From NCBI RefSeq assembly GCF_022009635.1, contig NZ_CP091716.1, positions 1,751,001 through 1,815,000 on the forward strand: 64,000 nt of DNA, read 5' to 3'. The position numbers and the translations under genes were made by a program. A model generated the notes under the pieces. That model had not been told where the DNA came from and searched no databases. It saw only the letters and a program-made list of their open reading frames with translations. Source of the stretch: Variovorax paradoxus. Its GTDB lineage: Bacteria > Pseudomonadota > Gammaproteobacteria > Burkholderiales > Burkholderiaceae_C. Of this stretch, positions 36,217-45,497 are shown one piece after another; position 1 is the first letter of the stretch; each line of letters starts with the position of its first letter.

Positions 36217-37424
36217 CGGGTGGCCTCGGCCTGGACCAGCAGGAGATCGCCTTCGGTGCGCACGTTGTAGCCGCGCGGCGTGAGTGCGTTGGTGATCTGC
36301 GAGACCTCGGAAGGCTGCAGGCCGAGTCCGCGCAGGCGCAACTGGCCGGCGCTGTAGTCGACGGCGGTCGGGGTCTTGCCGGGCGGGAGGTTGGTGGCGA
36401 GCGCGCCGACCATGGGTTCGAAGTCGCTGCCGACCACGTCGCCCACGGCCTGCTGCAGCGCAGCCACCTCGCGCTGCATCTGCAGCGGGGCGTCGACCAC
36501 GATCTTCACCGAGGGGAAGGTCTGGGTCAGCATGGCCCGGGCGGCCTGGCGCTTGGAATCGAGCGCGTTGCGCTCCTTCCAGGCCCAGGCGTTCAGGCCG
36601 ATCAGTTGCGTGAGCAGCAGCACGGCCACGCCCCAGCGCGCGGCGCGCCATTCAGGGGCGTAGCGCAGCGTTTGCAGCACCGACGCGAATTTCTTGCCGG
36701 CGCGTGCGCGGCCGGTGACGGCGAGGTCGAACTGCGCGAGCTCCCAGGGCGTGCGCGCCGCCTGCAGCCAGCGCTGCGGCGTCTGCACGATCGGCACACG
36801 GCGCTCCAGCAGGTGCTCGGCGGCCTCGGCCACGGCCGGTTCGGTGGTGATGACGGCGGTGTCCAGCGGCAGGCCGCCCGACAGGGCCAGCCCCGCGCCG
36901 GCCAGCGGCAGCGAGACCACGCCGTCGGCGTCGCACACCGTGAGCTGGGGCGCTTCGGGCTCGCCCGTGACCTGCAGCAGCGGCGGGCCGTCGGCCGGCT
37001 GCGGCGCGAATTCGGGGACGATGCGCACCACGCGCCGCCCGGCCGCTTCGAGCCCTTGCACGATGCTGCGCAGCCAGATGCGGTTGCAGGCCGCGACCCA
37101 TACGGGGGCGCCGGCCTTGGCGTCGGGTTCGAGCGCGAAATGCAGGGCTTCGGGCTCGTCGAGCAGATGCTCTTCGAGCAGGCCGTCGAGCACGGCGCGC
37201 AGCTTCGAGGCGCTGCCCATGCTGCCCTTGGGCAGCGTGATGCGGTGCCACGACAGCGCCGCGGAAGGAATGCCGAGCATGACTTCAGTGCTCGATGGCA
37301 GGAGCGCCAGCAGCGCGCGGCCTTGGTTGCGCAATGCAATGCCGTCGTCGCCTGCCTGGGCCCAGTCGTACTCGCCCGCGGCGTCGGCCGGAGGGAGGGG
37401 GGCAATGAGCAGCAGCGGAGTCAT
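36213..37424 (-). CDS. gspL: Type II secretion protein GspL
   Basis: 403 residues. A cytoplasmic actin-like domain (about 1-255) is followed by a membrane helix (WGVAVLLLTQLIGLNAWAW) and a periplasmic ferredoxin-like domain. GspL recruits GspE to the membrane. The upstream 126 bases before gspK contain an inverted repeat, so gspL may be transcribed or controlled separately. Confidence 0.93.
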   Translation of the reverse strand: MTPLLLIAPLPPADAAGEYDWAQAGDDGIALRNQGRALLALLPSSTEVMLGIPSAALSWHRITLPKGSMGSASKLRAVLDGLLEEHLLDEPEALHFALEPDAKAGAPVWVAACNRIWLRSIVQGLEAAGRRVVRIVPEFAPQPADGPPLLQVTGEPEAPQLTVCDADGVVSLPLAGAGLALSGGLPLDTAVITTEPAVAEAAEHLLERRVPIVQTPQRWLQAARTPWELAQFDLAVTGRARAGKKFASVLQTLRYAPEWRAARWGVAVLLLTQLIGLNAWAWKERNALDSKRQAARAMLTQTFPSVKIVVDAPLQMQREVAALQQAVGDVVGSDFEPMVGALATNLPPGKTPTAVDYSAGQLRLRGLGLQPSEVSQITNALTPRGYNVRTEGDLLLVQAEATR

Positions 37425-37477
37425 GTCGATCTTGGAAAAGCCGGTGATTGTAGGTGGGCGTCTTACAGGCTGACGCT

Positions 37478-37554
37478 CTGATTTCGATAGCGTAACGCGT
37501 TGATGTGACGGGCATTGGAAGGCCTTTTGGTGGGAAAAATGCCTTCGAAATCAG
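37478..37554. repeat. 10-bp inverted repeat in the gspK-gspL spacer
   Basis: CTGATTTCGA (37478-37487) and TCGAAATCAG (37545-37554) are perfect complements 57 bases apart. The second arm overlaps the gspK stop codon. A shorter pair GAAGGC/GCCTTC is nested inside, so the spacer can form a large folded structure in the transcript. Confidence 0.45.
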
Positions 37555-38522
37555 GGTTTGACCGGAGAGTTCGTTGCGCCGGCGCCGCGCGTGCGCCAGA
37601 CCGTCGTTACCGTGACACCGTTGCGTTGTAGAAGCGAGTGCTCCTCGACCCAGGTGCGGTCGAGTCTCAGCTTGCCGTAGACCTCGAAGAACTGCGTTCC
37701 CACGCCGTGCTGCGCGGCGTTGAAGGGCGTGCCGCCGCTGGGCAGCGCAGCGTTGGCGGCCGCCAGGTCCTTGAAAAATGCACGGGTGCGGCGCTCGACG
37801 AGCTGGCGCGCGTTGGCGATGCTGAGGGACTCCATGCTCGCGCTGATGGCTTCGGCGCTTGCCGTGTTGATGTTGAGCGTGGTGCGCACCGGCAGGATCG
37901 TCACGTAGGGCTCGAGCGTCGCGGCGGTCGAGGGCGAGAGACCGAGCCACACCAGTTGCGAGACCTCCTGCGGCATCAGCGGAGCGCCGCTGCCGTCGGC
38001 GTCGCCGTCGCTGGACAGCGCACCCACGAGCCCGGCGGTCATGCGGTTGAGCTCCGACAGCGGCAGTCCCAGCAGGTTGAACAGGCGGGTGAAGGTGGCG
38101 ACGCTGGCCGGCACCGGCTTGCCGCCGTCGACCAGCGACAGCACGTTGAGCTTGGATTGCGCGTCGACGATGCGGCCCGACAGGAATGCATCGGGCAGCC
38201 CCTCGAGGTTGTCGCTCGCCACGTTCTTTTCGGCCGACAGGAAACTGGTGAGGCGGGCTTCCTCGAGCGGCACGGCCCATGGTTCGCCCAGGTGATCGGG
38301 TCCGCCGGCGCGGCCGTCCTCGGAGAGGATCAGGCGCGACCAGTCGAGCGCGCCGATCAGCACCCAGGCCGCCTGCACGCGCGAGCGTTCGGCGCCTTCG
38401 ACCTCGGAGGCGCGCCATTGCTGCCACAGCGCGGCGGCCGCGAAGGTGGCGACCAGCATGACGGTGAGCATCGCGGCCAGCAGCGCCGCACCCGACTGGT
38501 TGCGTTGGGGCGTCGTGGTCAT
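37551..38522 (-). CDS. gspK: Type II secretion minor pseudopilin GspK
   Basis: 323 residues. The N-terminus has a prepilin-like start (QSGAALLAAMLTVMLVATFAAAALWQ) and the long GspK domain, with DAQSKLNVLSL and LNINTASAEAISA segments typical of the family. GspK caps the pseudopilus tip with GspI and GspJ. The start overlaps the gspJ stop by four bases. Confidence 0.93.
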   Translation of the reverse strand: MTTTPQRNQSGAALLAAMLTVMLVATFAAAALWQQWRASEVEGAERSRVQAAWVLIGALDWSRLILSEDGRAGGPDHLGEPWAVPLEEARLTSFLSAEKNVASDNLEGLPDAFLSGRIVDAQSKLNVLSLVDGGKPVPASVATFTRLFNLLGLPLSELNRMTAGLVGALSSDGDADGSGAPLMPQEVSQLVWLGLSPSTAATLEPYVTILPVRTTLNINTASAEAISASMESLSIANARQLVERRTRAFFKDLAAANAALPSGGTPFNAAQHGVGTQFFEVYGKLRLDRTWVEEHSLLQRNGVTVTTVWRTRGAGATNSPVKP

Positions 38523-39217
38523 GATTTGGGCGATCCCACGGTCGGCCGGACCCAGTCGCGCGTGAGCGTGCCGGAGAGCCCGTCGCCCGGCGGCAGGCTG
38601 AGCACCAGGCGCACGCCGTCGGGCATCGCGATGACGGGGCCGGCGGGGTTGTTGGGGTTGGGCGCGACGCTGGGCAACTGGCTGGCGGGCACCCAGCTGT
38701 TGTCGCGGAAATAAAAGAGCTGCCAGCTTTCGACGGGCATCAGCGCGGTGTCGGAGGCGCCGCCGGTCTGCGTGCCGCCGTCCTGCGACCAGGCGGCGGC
38801 GAGGTTCCAGGCCTGCTGCCATTCGCCGCGCGTGGTGAAGGGCAGGGACTGCCAGCGCCGCCAGCGCAGGCCGTCCGGGCCGGGCCGCAGCGTCCAGGCC
38901 ACCACCAGCATCGACGGCGCCGTGGTGTCGCTGCCGCGGCGGGTGAGCCGAAGCACGCGGCCGTCCCAGTCGATCGGGCGGGTCTGCGCCAGCGTGGCCA
39001 CGGCGTCGAGGTCGGAGCCCCACTGCGCGAGCGTGGCCTGCAGGGTCAGGACGGCGTCGGCGCGCTGCTGGTTCTGCGTGGTGGCGCGCGACATGCTGTC
39101 GAGCCCGCGCCAGCTTACCAGCGAAAGCAGTGCCATCACCGCGATGGCCACGAGCAGCTCGATCAGCGTGAAGCCGCGTGCGGAAGTGCCCGAACGGGCT
39201 TGGCGGGCGTCGTGCAT
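38519..39217 (-). CDS. gspJ: Type II secretion minor pseudopilin GspJ
   Basis: 232 residues with a prepilin cleavage site and helix ARGFTLIELLVAIAVMALLS. The C-terminal domain matches GspJ. Its ATG shares one base with the gspI stop (TGATG). Confidence 0.93.
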   Translation of the reverse strand: MHDARQARSGTSARGFTLIELLVAIAVMALLSLVSWRGLDSMSRATTQNQQRADAVLTLQATLAQWGSDLDAVATLAQTRPIDWDGRVLRLTRRGSDTTAPSMLVVAWTLRPGPDGLRWRRWQSLPFTTRGEWQQAWNLAAAWSQDGGTQTGGASDTALMPVESWQLFYFRDNSWVPASQLPSVAPNPNNPAGPVIAMPDGVRLVLSLPPGDGLSGTLTRDWVRPTVGSPKS

Positions 39218-39612
39218 CAGTAGCGTCCGACGACGGTCGAGATGCGCAGGATCGGCGCGTTGCCCTCGTCGCGCACTTGCACGTCGACGCGGCGGAAATT
39301 CGGGTTGAGCGTGGGCACGGTCGTCGTGGTCACGTTGAACGACAGGCCGGCCTGCGCGCAGATCGAGCCCGAGTCGCCCACGGCCGGCATCTGGCGCGCC
39401 AGGCGGGCCTTGGCGAGTTCGTTTTCGGCGCACAGGTCGGCCAGCACCAGGTCGGACTGGCGCTGCGCGTTGCGCGTGAGCGACATCGTGGCCTGCGAAC
39501 CGGCCGCCAGCGCGAGCGCGACGATGCCGAGCGCGATCAGCACTTCGATCAACGTGAAGCCGCGGCTGCGCGCATTGCGAGAGGTGCGGCGATGAAAAAG
39601 CCTGCGGCTCAT
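39217..39612 (-). CDS. gspI: Type II secretion minor pseudopilin GspI
   Basis: 131 residues with prepilin motif SRGFTLIEVLIALGIVALAL and a short globular domain ending in VVGRY. The length is usual for GspI. The start overlaps the gspH stop by four bases. Confidence 0.93.
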   Translation of the reverse strand: MSRRLFHRRTSRNARSRGFTLIEVLIALGIVALALAAGSQATMSLTRNAQRQSDLVLADLCAENELAKARLARQMPAVGDSGSICAQAGLSFNVTTTTVPTLNPNFRRVDVQVRDEGNAPILRISTVVGRY

Positions 39613-40115
39613 GGCGCGTCGGCGAAAACGGTGAACGGGCGCAGCCCGTCGGTGGCGATGCGCAGCGAGCGCGCGGGCGGTCCGGCGGAATAGAGCGTGA
39701 CCTGCTGCGCGGGAATGATCGGGTCAGGCCCGAGCTGCAACACGGGCACCAGCGTGCCGTTGGCGAGCGCGGGCTGGGCCGTGATGCCTTCGGCGGCCCA
39801 GCCGCCGGGCAGCGCATCGGCCGGCAGGCCGTCGAACACGAAGCTGCCTTCGACCGGACGCCAGCGCACCGCGACGCCGCTGGCACGCGACTGGGCACGG
39901 GCCGATTCGAGCAGGGCGGCGAGCCGGTCGGCCTCGCGGTCGAGCTTGGCGGCGTTGGTGTCGCGCATCGCGAAGCTCACGGCGGCGGTCGCGACCGCAA
40001 TGATCGCGATCACGACGATCAGCTCCAGCAGCGTGAAGCCGGAGGACGGATGGCGAGGAGGCTGGTTGCGGCGCGGCGCGCCCGTGCCGCTACTGCCAGC
40101 TGCCGATGTCGGCAT
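39609..40115 (-). CDS. gspH: Type II secretion minor pseudopilin GspH
   Basis: 168 residues with prepilin motif SSGFTLLELIVVIAIIAVAT. The leader before the cleavage site is long (about 26 residues, Gly/Ser/Pro/Arg-rich) and its coding sequence overlaps the end of gspG by 26 bases. The ATG at 40115 is the only ATG that gives a short leader; upstream starts would run further into gspG. Confidence 0.88.
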   Translation of the reverse strand: MPTSAAGSSGTGAPRRNQPPRHPSSGFTLLELIVVIAIIAVATAAVSFAMRDTNAAKLDREADRLAALLESARAQSRASGVAVRWRPVEGSFVFDGLPADALPGGWAAEGITAQPALANGTLVPVLQLGPDPIIPAQQVTLYSAGPPARSLRIATDGLRPFTVFADAP

Positions 40116-40530
40116 TCTTGCCTTCGCCGCCGCTCTGGCCGTCGGCGCCGAACGAAAGCACATCGATCTCACCCTTGATGCCCGGGTTCATGTACTGGTA
40201 GGGATGGCCCCACGGGTCGTTGGGCAGCTTCTCCACGTAGGGCTTCCAGTTGGGTGCTGCGGGGCCGGTGGTCGGGCGCGTGAGCAGCGCCTGCAGGCCC
40301 TGCTCGGCAGTGGGGTAGCGCTGGTTGTCCAGGCGGTAGAGCTTGAGCGCCTGCATGAGGTTGTTGATGTCGGTGCGCGCGGCGGTCACGCGGGCGTCGT
40401 CGGCGCGCTCGATCACGTTCGGCACGATCAGCGCGGCCAGCACGCCGATGATGACCAGCACCACCATCAGTTCGATCAGCGTGAAGCCGCGTTGGACGGT
40501 ACGGGTGGCGGCACGAAGGAATTTATTCAT
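40090..40530 (-). CDS. gspG: Type II secretion major pseudopilin GspG
   Basis: 146 residues. Prepilin motif QRGFTLIELMVVLVIIGVLA, then the GspG core (DNQRYPTAEQGLQALL and DPWGHPYQYMNPG) ending in SFGADGQSGG, the calcium-binding loop of the major pseudopilin. The ATG at 40530 starts MNKFLRAAT. It is the first gene of the minus-strand gsp operon, divergent from gspC with 49 bases between. Confidence 0.95.
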   Translation of the reverse strand: MNKFLRAATRTVQRGFTLIELMVVLVIIGVLAALIVPNVIERADDARVTAARTDINNLMQALKLYRLDNQRYPTAEQGLQALLTRPTTGPAAPNWKPYVEKLPNDPWGHPYQYMNPGIKGEIDVLSFGADGQSGGEGKNADIGSWQ

Positions 40531-40579
40531 AGGTTGGACGACATGATTCGGAAAGCGCGCTGCATGATAATCCGCGGCC

Positions 40580-41197
40580 ATGACAAGTCCTTATTCCGCA
40601 GCCCGCTGGCATGCCCCACTTGCAACAACAGGGCTTTGGGCGCTGGCCGCCGGCGCCGCGGTGTTCTGGGCGCTTCGGCTGGCTTCGCCGACCGATGCCG
40701 TGGCTGCCGCGGCATCGATGCCGCGACCGTCTCCGGCGGCCGATGCCGACGCGGTGGCGCGGCTGCTGGGCGTGCTGCCCACGTCCAGCACGGCACCGGT
40801 GGCACCGGAAGCCGCGAGCCGCTTCGCGCTGTCGGGCGTGGTGGCGGACCCTTCGAAGCAAGGGGCTGCGCTGATCGCCATCGACGGCAAGCCACCGCGT
40901 CCGTTCCGCGTCGGCTCGAGGGTTGGCGACAACTATGTGCTGCAGTCGGTTGGCTTGCGTTCGGCAACGCTCGGCGCGCAGGTTGACGGGCCGGCGGCGT
41001 TCACCCTGCAATTGCCGGTGCGCGCGCCGATCAGCGTGAGCGCGCCTTCATTGCTGCCGACCGTGACTTCGCCCACGCCGGCGGCCGTGACACCGGTCGG
41101 ACTGCCGCAGGCCGCGACGCCAGCGGTGATGGCGCCTCCGCCGATGCCTCAACAGCAGCAGCCTGGGATGCCGCCGCAGCCCGCGCAGGCGCAGTAA
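40580..41197 (+). CDS. gspC: Type II secretion protein GspC-like
   Basis: 205 residues. One membrane helix (TTGLWALAAGAAVFWALRLA) is followed by the HR domain (FALSGVVADPSKQGAALIAIDGKPPRPFRVGS pattern). The C-terminal third is a Pro/Gln/Ala-rich tail without a PDZ domain, unlike E. coli-type GspC. It links the inner membrane platform to the secretin. It is divergent from gspG and ends before a clear terminator. Confidence 0.85.
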   Translation: MTSPYSAARWHAPLATTGLWALAAGAAVFWALRLASPTDAVAAAASMPRPSPAADADAVARLLGVLPTSSTAPVAPEAASRFALSGVVADPSKQGAALIAIDGKPPRPFRVGSRVGDNYVLQSVGLRSATLGAQVDGPAAFTLQLPVRAPISVSAPSLLPTVTSPTPAAVTPVGLPQAATPAVMAPPPMPQQQQPGMPPQPAQAQ

Positions 41198-41222
41198 CGC
41201 GCACCGCGCGAAAGACGAATCG

Positions 41223-41250
41223 AGCCGGCCTTGCGCCGGCTTTTGTTTTT
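41223..41250 (+). terminator. Intrinsic terminator of gspC
   Basis: AGCCGGC (41223-41229) and GCCGGCT (41235-41241) with a five-base loop, followed by TTTTGTTTTT. It also separates gspC from the convergent ilvA gene. Confidence 0.85.
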
Positions 41251-41264
41251 CTGCTGTCTTCCGG

Positions 41265-42857
41265 TCAGGCCTGCAGGAAGAGCCGGTAGGCCGGATTCGC
41301 CGTTTCCTCGACGTAGGGATAGCCCAGCGTTTCGAGGAAGGCCGCGAACTCCGTGGACTCGCCGGCAGGCACCTGCAGTCCGACCAGGATGCGGCCGTAG
41401 TCGGCGCCCTGGTTGCGGTAGTGGAACAGGCTGATGTTCCAGTTTGGCCGCATCAGGCTCAGGAACTTGAGCAGCGCGCCGGGCCTCTCGGGGAACACGA
41501 AACGCAGCAGGCGCTCGTCATGCGCGAGGCCCGTGCGTCCGCCGACCAGGTGCCGCAGATGCTCTTTCGCGAGTTCGTCGTGCGTGAGGTCGAGCGAATC
41601 GAAGCCGTGGTCGTTGAAAGTTCGTGCGATGGTGGCCGACTCGCCGCGCGCGGAGGTGGTGAGGCCGACGAACACATGGGCCTTGGCGGCATCGCTGATG
41701 CGGTAGTTGAACTCCGTCACGTTGCGCGGTGCGCCGCCGCCTTCGGCATCGCTGGCTGGTATCTCGCTGATCAGCTCGCAGAAGCGGCGGAAGCTGCCGC
41801 GCTCTTCAGGGATCGTGACGGCGAACAGCGCCTCGCGTTCTTCGCCGACCTCGGCGCGCTCGGCCACGAAGCGCAGCCGGTCGAAGTTCATGTTGGCGCC
41901 GCAGAGGATGGCCGCGTAGGTTTCGCCCTGGCGGCCGTGCCTGGCTGCGTATTCCTTGATCGCGGCCACGGCGAGCGCGCCGGCGGGTTCGACGATGCTG
42001 CGCGTGTCGACGAAGATGTCCTTGATGGCTGCGCACACGGCGTCGGTGTCGACGGCGATGTAGTCGTCGACCAGTTCGTTGGCGATGCGGAAAGTTTCTT
42101 CGCCCACGAGCTTCACTGCGGTGCCGTCGGAGAACAGGCCGACGTCCGGCAAGTTCACGCGCTGGTGCGCCGCGACCGATTGCATCATGGCGTCGGAGTC
42201 GTTCATCTGCACGCCTATCACCTTGATCTCGGGGCGCACGGCCTTGATGTAGTTGGCTACGCCGGAGATCAATCCGCCGCCGCCGATCGCAACGAACACC
42301 GCATCGAGCGGGCCCTGGTGCTGGCGCAGGATTTCCATCGCGATGGTGCCCTGGCCTGCAATGACATCGGGGTCGTCGAAGGGATGAACGAAGGTGAGGT
42401 TTTGTTGGGCCTGCAGTTCGAGTGCGTGCAGATACGCATCTGAATAGCTGTCGCCATGCAGCACGATTTCGCCGCCGAAACCGCGCACCGCATCGATCTT
42501 CAATTTGGGTGTCGTCACCGGCATGACGATGACGGCGCGCGTGCCGAGCTTGCGCGCACCCAATGCAACACCTTGCGCGTGATTTCCGGCCGATGCGCAA
42601 ATCACGCCGCTCGCCAATTGCGCCGCGCTCAGATGCGCCATCTTGTTATAGGCGCCGCGCAGCTTGAAGCTGAAGACCGGTTGCTGGTCTTCGCGCTTGA
42701 GCAGAACAGTGTTGCCGAGCCGCTCGCTGAGCGCGCGTGCCTTCTCGAGCGCGGACTCGACTGCAACGTCGTAGACCCGGGCGTTGAGTATTTTTCTGAG
42801 ATAGTCGGCGGGCGTCAGCGCCGGAGTAACAGGTGCATTGCGCACGATTTTTTCCAA
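41265..42857 (-). CDS. ilvA: Threonine ammonia-lyase, biosynthetic
   Basis: 530 residues if the TTG at 42857 is used. It converts threonine to 2-oxobutanoate in isoleucine synthesis. The PLP lysine lies in FSFKLRGAYNK (K65), with SAGNHAQG and GGGGLISG in the catalytic domain. Two ACT-like regulatory domains follow (about 335-530). No ATG exists near the N-terminus: TTG at 42857 or GTG at 42845 are the candidates, and TTGGAAAA could act as ribosome binding site for the GTG. An in-frame stop lies 18 bases upstream of the TTG. Confidence 0.93.
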   Translation of the reverse strand: MEKIVRNAPVTPALTPADYLRKILNARVYDVAVESALEKARALSERLGNTVLLKREDQQPVFSFKLRGAYNKMAHLSAAQLASGVICASAGNHAQGVALGARKLGTRAVIVMPVTTPKLKIDAVRGFGGEIVLHGDSYSDAYLHALELQAQQNLTFVHPFDDPDVIAGQGTIAMEILRQHQGPLDAVFVAIGGGGLISGVANYIKAVRPEIKVIGVQMNDSDAMMQSVAAHQRVNLPDVGLFSDGTAVKLVGEETFRIANELVDDYIAVDTDAVCAAIKDIFVDTRSIVEPAGALAVAAIKEYAARHGRQGETYAAILCGANMNFDRLRFVAERAEVGEEREALFAVTIPEERGSFRRFCELISEIPASDAEGGGAPRNVTEFNYRISDAAKAHVFVGLTTSARGESATIARTFNDHGFDSLDLTHDELAKEHLRHLVGGRTGLAHDERLLRFVFPERPGALLKFLSLMRPNWNISLFHYRNQGADYGRILVGLQVPAGESTEFAAFLETLGYPYVEETANPAYRLFLQA

Positions 42858-42919
42858 GGGAGTTTTCAGTTGTTAACTGTCGATGATAAGAGGCATCGGG
42901 ATTGCATGCGGAATATGAC

Positions 42920-44050
42920 ATGGACACAAATGTCATAAACCTCTTCAGCAAAGCCCCAGCCGCAAATGATTCCGGATTTTTTGGACGCACCTATCCCGCG
43001 ATTCATAACACCGCCAATCAATTTACGATTGAGCAAAATCTGTTATCAATTTCTGTCAGTGATCTTTCGAAAGGGCTGATGCAGGCGGAAGCCGCGCGTG
43101 TTCAGCGAAAAGAAATTGGGCGCGCCACATGGCAGGTGATGGGCAACAGATTGCGTGCGCACATCGTTCCGCTGTTGGGTGATGTGCCGGCGCAGTCGTT
43201 TGCAACTGCGGATGCGCAACGCTTGATCGATCACCTCGGAGAGCAGGGCTTTACCAGCACGACGATTGCCCAGTACCTCGTGTTGCTGCGCAAGGTGGTC
43301 ATGCATGGCGTGCACATCGGAGTGCTTCGCGATGCGCCCCCTTTTCCGAAGGTCAAGGTGCGCAGTCAGCCACGTGGAAGCTTCAGCGTGGCGGAGTACC
43401 GCACGATCATCGAGACTGCGCGCAGCTTGCGCGGGCACTCGCATCCGGTGCTCGATCAACTTGCAGCCGGCGAGCGTTTCTGGATTGCACGCGAGCTGCT
43501 TGCAATGCCGGACGAGTTGCCCTGGTTGATACGCTGGATGGTTAACACCTTCGTGCGCCCGAGCGACATCAAGCTCATGAAGCACAAGCACATCGAGGTC
43601 GTGCGCGGCAAGCACGTCTATCTGCGAATGAATCTGCCCGAGACCAAGCGGCACAGCCAGCCCATCGTGAGCTTGCGTCCTGCTGTGCGCGTGTATGAAT
43701 GCTTGCTCGCCTATCGCGGCGAGCATGGGTACGGTGGGGCGGAAGACTACATCTTCATGCCGCAGTTGAAGAACCGCGAGCATGCGTTGGCGGTGCTCAA
43801 CTTCTTCTTTCACTGGGTGCTCGAAAAGGCGGGCCTCGAGAAGGGGCCGTTGGGGCAGTCGAGAACGCTGTACTGCCTGCGCCATACCGCGATCACGCTG
43901 AGGCTCTTGTACGGGCAAGGGATCGACATGCTGACCTTGGCGCGCAATGCACGCACGAGCGTCAACATGGTCGAGCGTTTCTACGCATCGGCATTGAGCG
44001 GAGAAATGAATGTGGGGTTGCTGCAAAGCCGGCGCGGCCGGAGCAGCTGA
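42920..44050 (+). CDS. Tyrosine recombinase-like protein, solitary
   Basis: 376 residues with a SAM-like N-terminal domain (about 50-140) and a catalytic domain. Candidate catalytic residues are R213 in VRPSDIK, K243, R321 in YCLRHT and Y355 in ERFYAS. The usual first His of HxxR is Tyr (Y318) and the later His/Trp position is Asn (N343). There are no flanking attachment repeats or phage genes. The start is divergent from ilvA. It may be a domesticated recombinase or an inactive relative; the key nucleophile is present. Confidence 0.78.
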   Translation: MDTNVINLFSKAPAANDSGFFGRTYPAIHNTANQFTIEQNLLSISVSDLSKGLMQAEAARVQRKEIGRATWQVMGNRLRAHIVPLLGDVPAQSFATADAQRLIDHLGEQGFTSTTIAQYLVLLRKVVMHGVHIGVLRDAPPFPKVKVRSQPRGSFSVAEYRTIIETARSLRGHSHPVLDQLAAGERFWIARELLAMPDELPWLIRWMVNTFVRPSDIKLMKHKHIEVVRGKHVYLRMNLPETKRHSQPIVSLRPAVRVYECLLAYRGEHGYGGAEDYIFMPQLKNREHALAVLNFFFHWVLEKAGLEKGPLGQSRTLYCLRHTAITLRLLYGQGIDMLTLARNARTSVNMVERFYASALSGEMNVGLLQSRRGRSS

Positions 44051-44070
44051 AGAAAGCAGAGAGAAAGGAC

Positions 44071-44097
44071 AAAAAGCCGCCCGGCGTGAGCCGGGCG
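44071..44097 (-). terminator. Intrinsic terminator of the first porin gene
   Basis: CGCCCGGC (44078-44085) and GCCGGGCG (44090-44097) with a GTGA loop. On the minus strand the stem is followed by TTTTT (44071-44075). It lies 63 bases beyond the porin stop at 44160. Confidence 0.8.
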
Positions 44098-44159
44098 ACT
44101 TGAGGCTTTGCTGTTGACTCGAACTGGCAGGAGCCAGCATCGGGATCAGACGAAGAAGA

Positions 44160-45408
44160 TCAGAAGGCGTGACGGATGCCGAAGTCGTAACCCGTCGACG
44201 TCTTCGGCGTGAACACGCGATCCGTAACCTTGTAGAAGCCAGGGCCGCCAACAGTCAGGGCGGCACCGTTCTTGTTGCTCACGCGAGCGACAGTTGCGTA
44301 CAGGGCGGTGCGCTTCGAGAGGTTGTGCACGTAGCCGATCGCCAGCTTGTTCGCCTTCGGGTCAAGGTTATTGGCGGGGGTGAAGTAATCGAAGGGCAGG
44401 TTGCGGTCGTACTTGACTGCCGAGTAAGACGCGCGGATCAAACCTGCACCGACGGGCACGGTCACACCGATCAGGTAACCGGTCAGATCGACATCGGGAC
44501 GCGCACCGGTGATCGGCCTGATCGCGTAATCGCGCGAGTTCTTGAGGCGCGACAGTTCGCCGAACAGCTTCGCGGGACCGAAGTCGTACGAGGCGCCCAG
44601 GTTGAAGGTCTTCACCGAGTCGGTGGTGCCGGCGAAGAACTGATCGCCGACCGTGCTGTTGCCGTAGGCCACTGCGACGTCCAGAGGGCCGTTGGCATAA
44701 CCGACGCGACCACCGATGTAACGGCCGGCGCGGCTCTTCGAGGTGGCGCTGTCCGCCGGGGTGAACTGGCCGCCGCTGTACTTGTCGTTCTCATGGAACG
44801 CGTACATCACTTGACCGTAGAAGCCACCCAGGTTCGGCGGCAGGAAGTAGCCGATCGAATTGCTGGCGCGGGAGTAGTTCTGGTTGCCGGCGAAGCCGCC
44901 GGTGTCCTTGGCGCCGCCCGTGGTGAAGTTGTAGTTGCTGGCCGTGTTGATCAGGTTCGCGCCGACACCGTTGGTGCCGAACGGATCGAACACGGTGTCG
45001 TTCCAGAAGGTGGGGGTGTAGTCACGACCCAGGCGGATTTCACCGAAACCGCCCGAAAGGCTCAGGGTCGAGCGACGCGAGAAGGTCGAAACGCCCGTGG
45101 CGCCGTCGTCGTTGGAGATCGGGGCTTCGAGCCAGAAGCTGGCTGCCAAGCCGCCACCCAGGTCTTCCGTGCCACGGAAGCCCAGGCGGCTGGAGTTGTA
45201 GCCCGAGTTGGCCAGCGCCGTGCGGCTGACCTTGACGCTACCCTGATTCGTATAGGTGGGAACGCGGAAGTTGTTGGCCAGAACGGTAGGCTTCAGGTCG
45301 CGCGAGCTGTTCGAATAGCCGCTGATCGACGCGTCGACCACACCGAACAGCGTGACGGACGACTGGGCCGAGGCAACACCGGCAACAGCCAGGGCAGCCA
45401 GAGCAACT
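44160..45408 (-). pseudogene. Gram-negative porin copy lacking its start codon
   Basis: The reading frame encodes a 16-strand-type porin of the Burkholderiales family that ends in GYDFGIRHAF with a C-terminal Phe. Residues from the signal peptide (VALAALAVAGVASA, then QSSVTLFGVVDAS) are in frame, but the usual MKKSL start and ribosome binding site are absent: in frame before the signal sequence there is only a short unrelated stretch and then a stop codon. The first in-frame start candidate is GTG at 45341, past the signal. The 5' 259 bases (45150-45408) are identical to the second porin, while the rest is diverged. The gene is therefore probably silent, or an artefact of assembly. Confidence 0.75.
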
Positions 45409-45465
45409 GCCCTTTCGGGGTAAAAACTAGAGTGGCCTCAGGACCCGCTAGGGTTGCCCCGCAAA

Positions 45466-45497
45466 GAAAAAAGCCCCGAGCTTTGCAGCTCGGGGCT
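45466..45497 (-). terminator. Intrinsic terminator of the candidate small RNA
   Basis: AGCCCCGAGC (45472-45481) and GCTCGGGGCT (45488-45497) with a six-base loop; on the minus strand the stem is followed by six T residues. It lies upstream of the start-less porin, so any transcript from the promoter at 45562-45589 should end here. Confidence 0.8.

Noticed and set aside
42920..44050. Prophage or integrative element around the tyrosine recombinase
   Set aside because: No tRNA, attachment repeats, phage or conjugation genes flank it; neighbours are ilvA and a porin.
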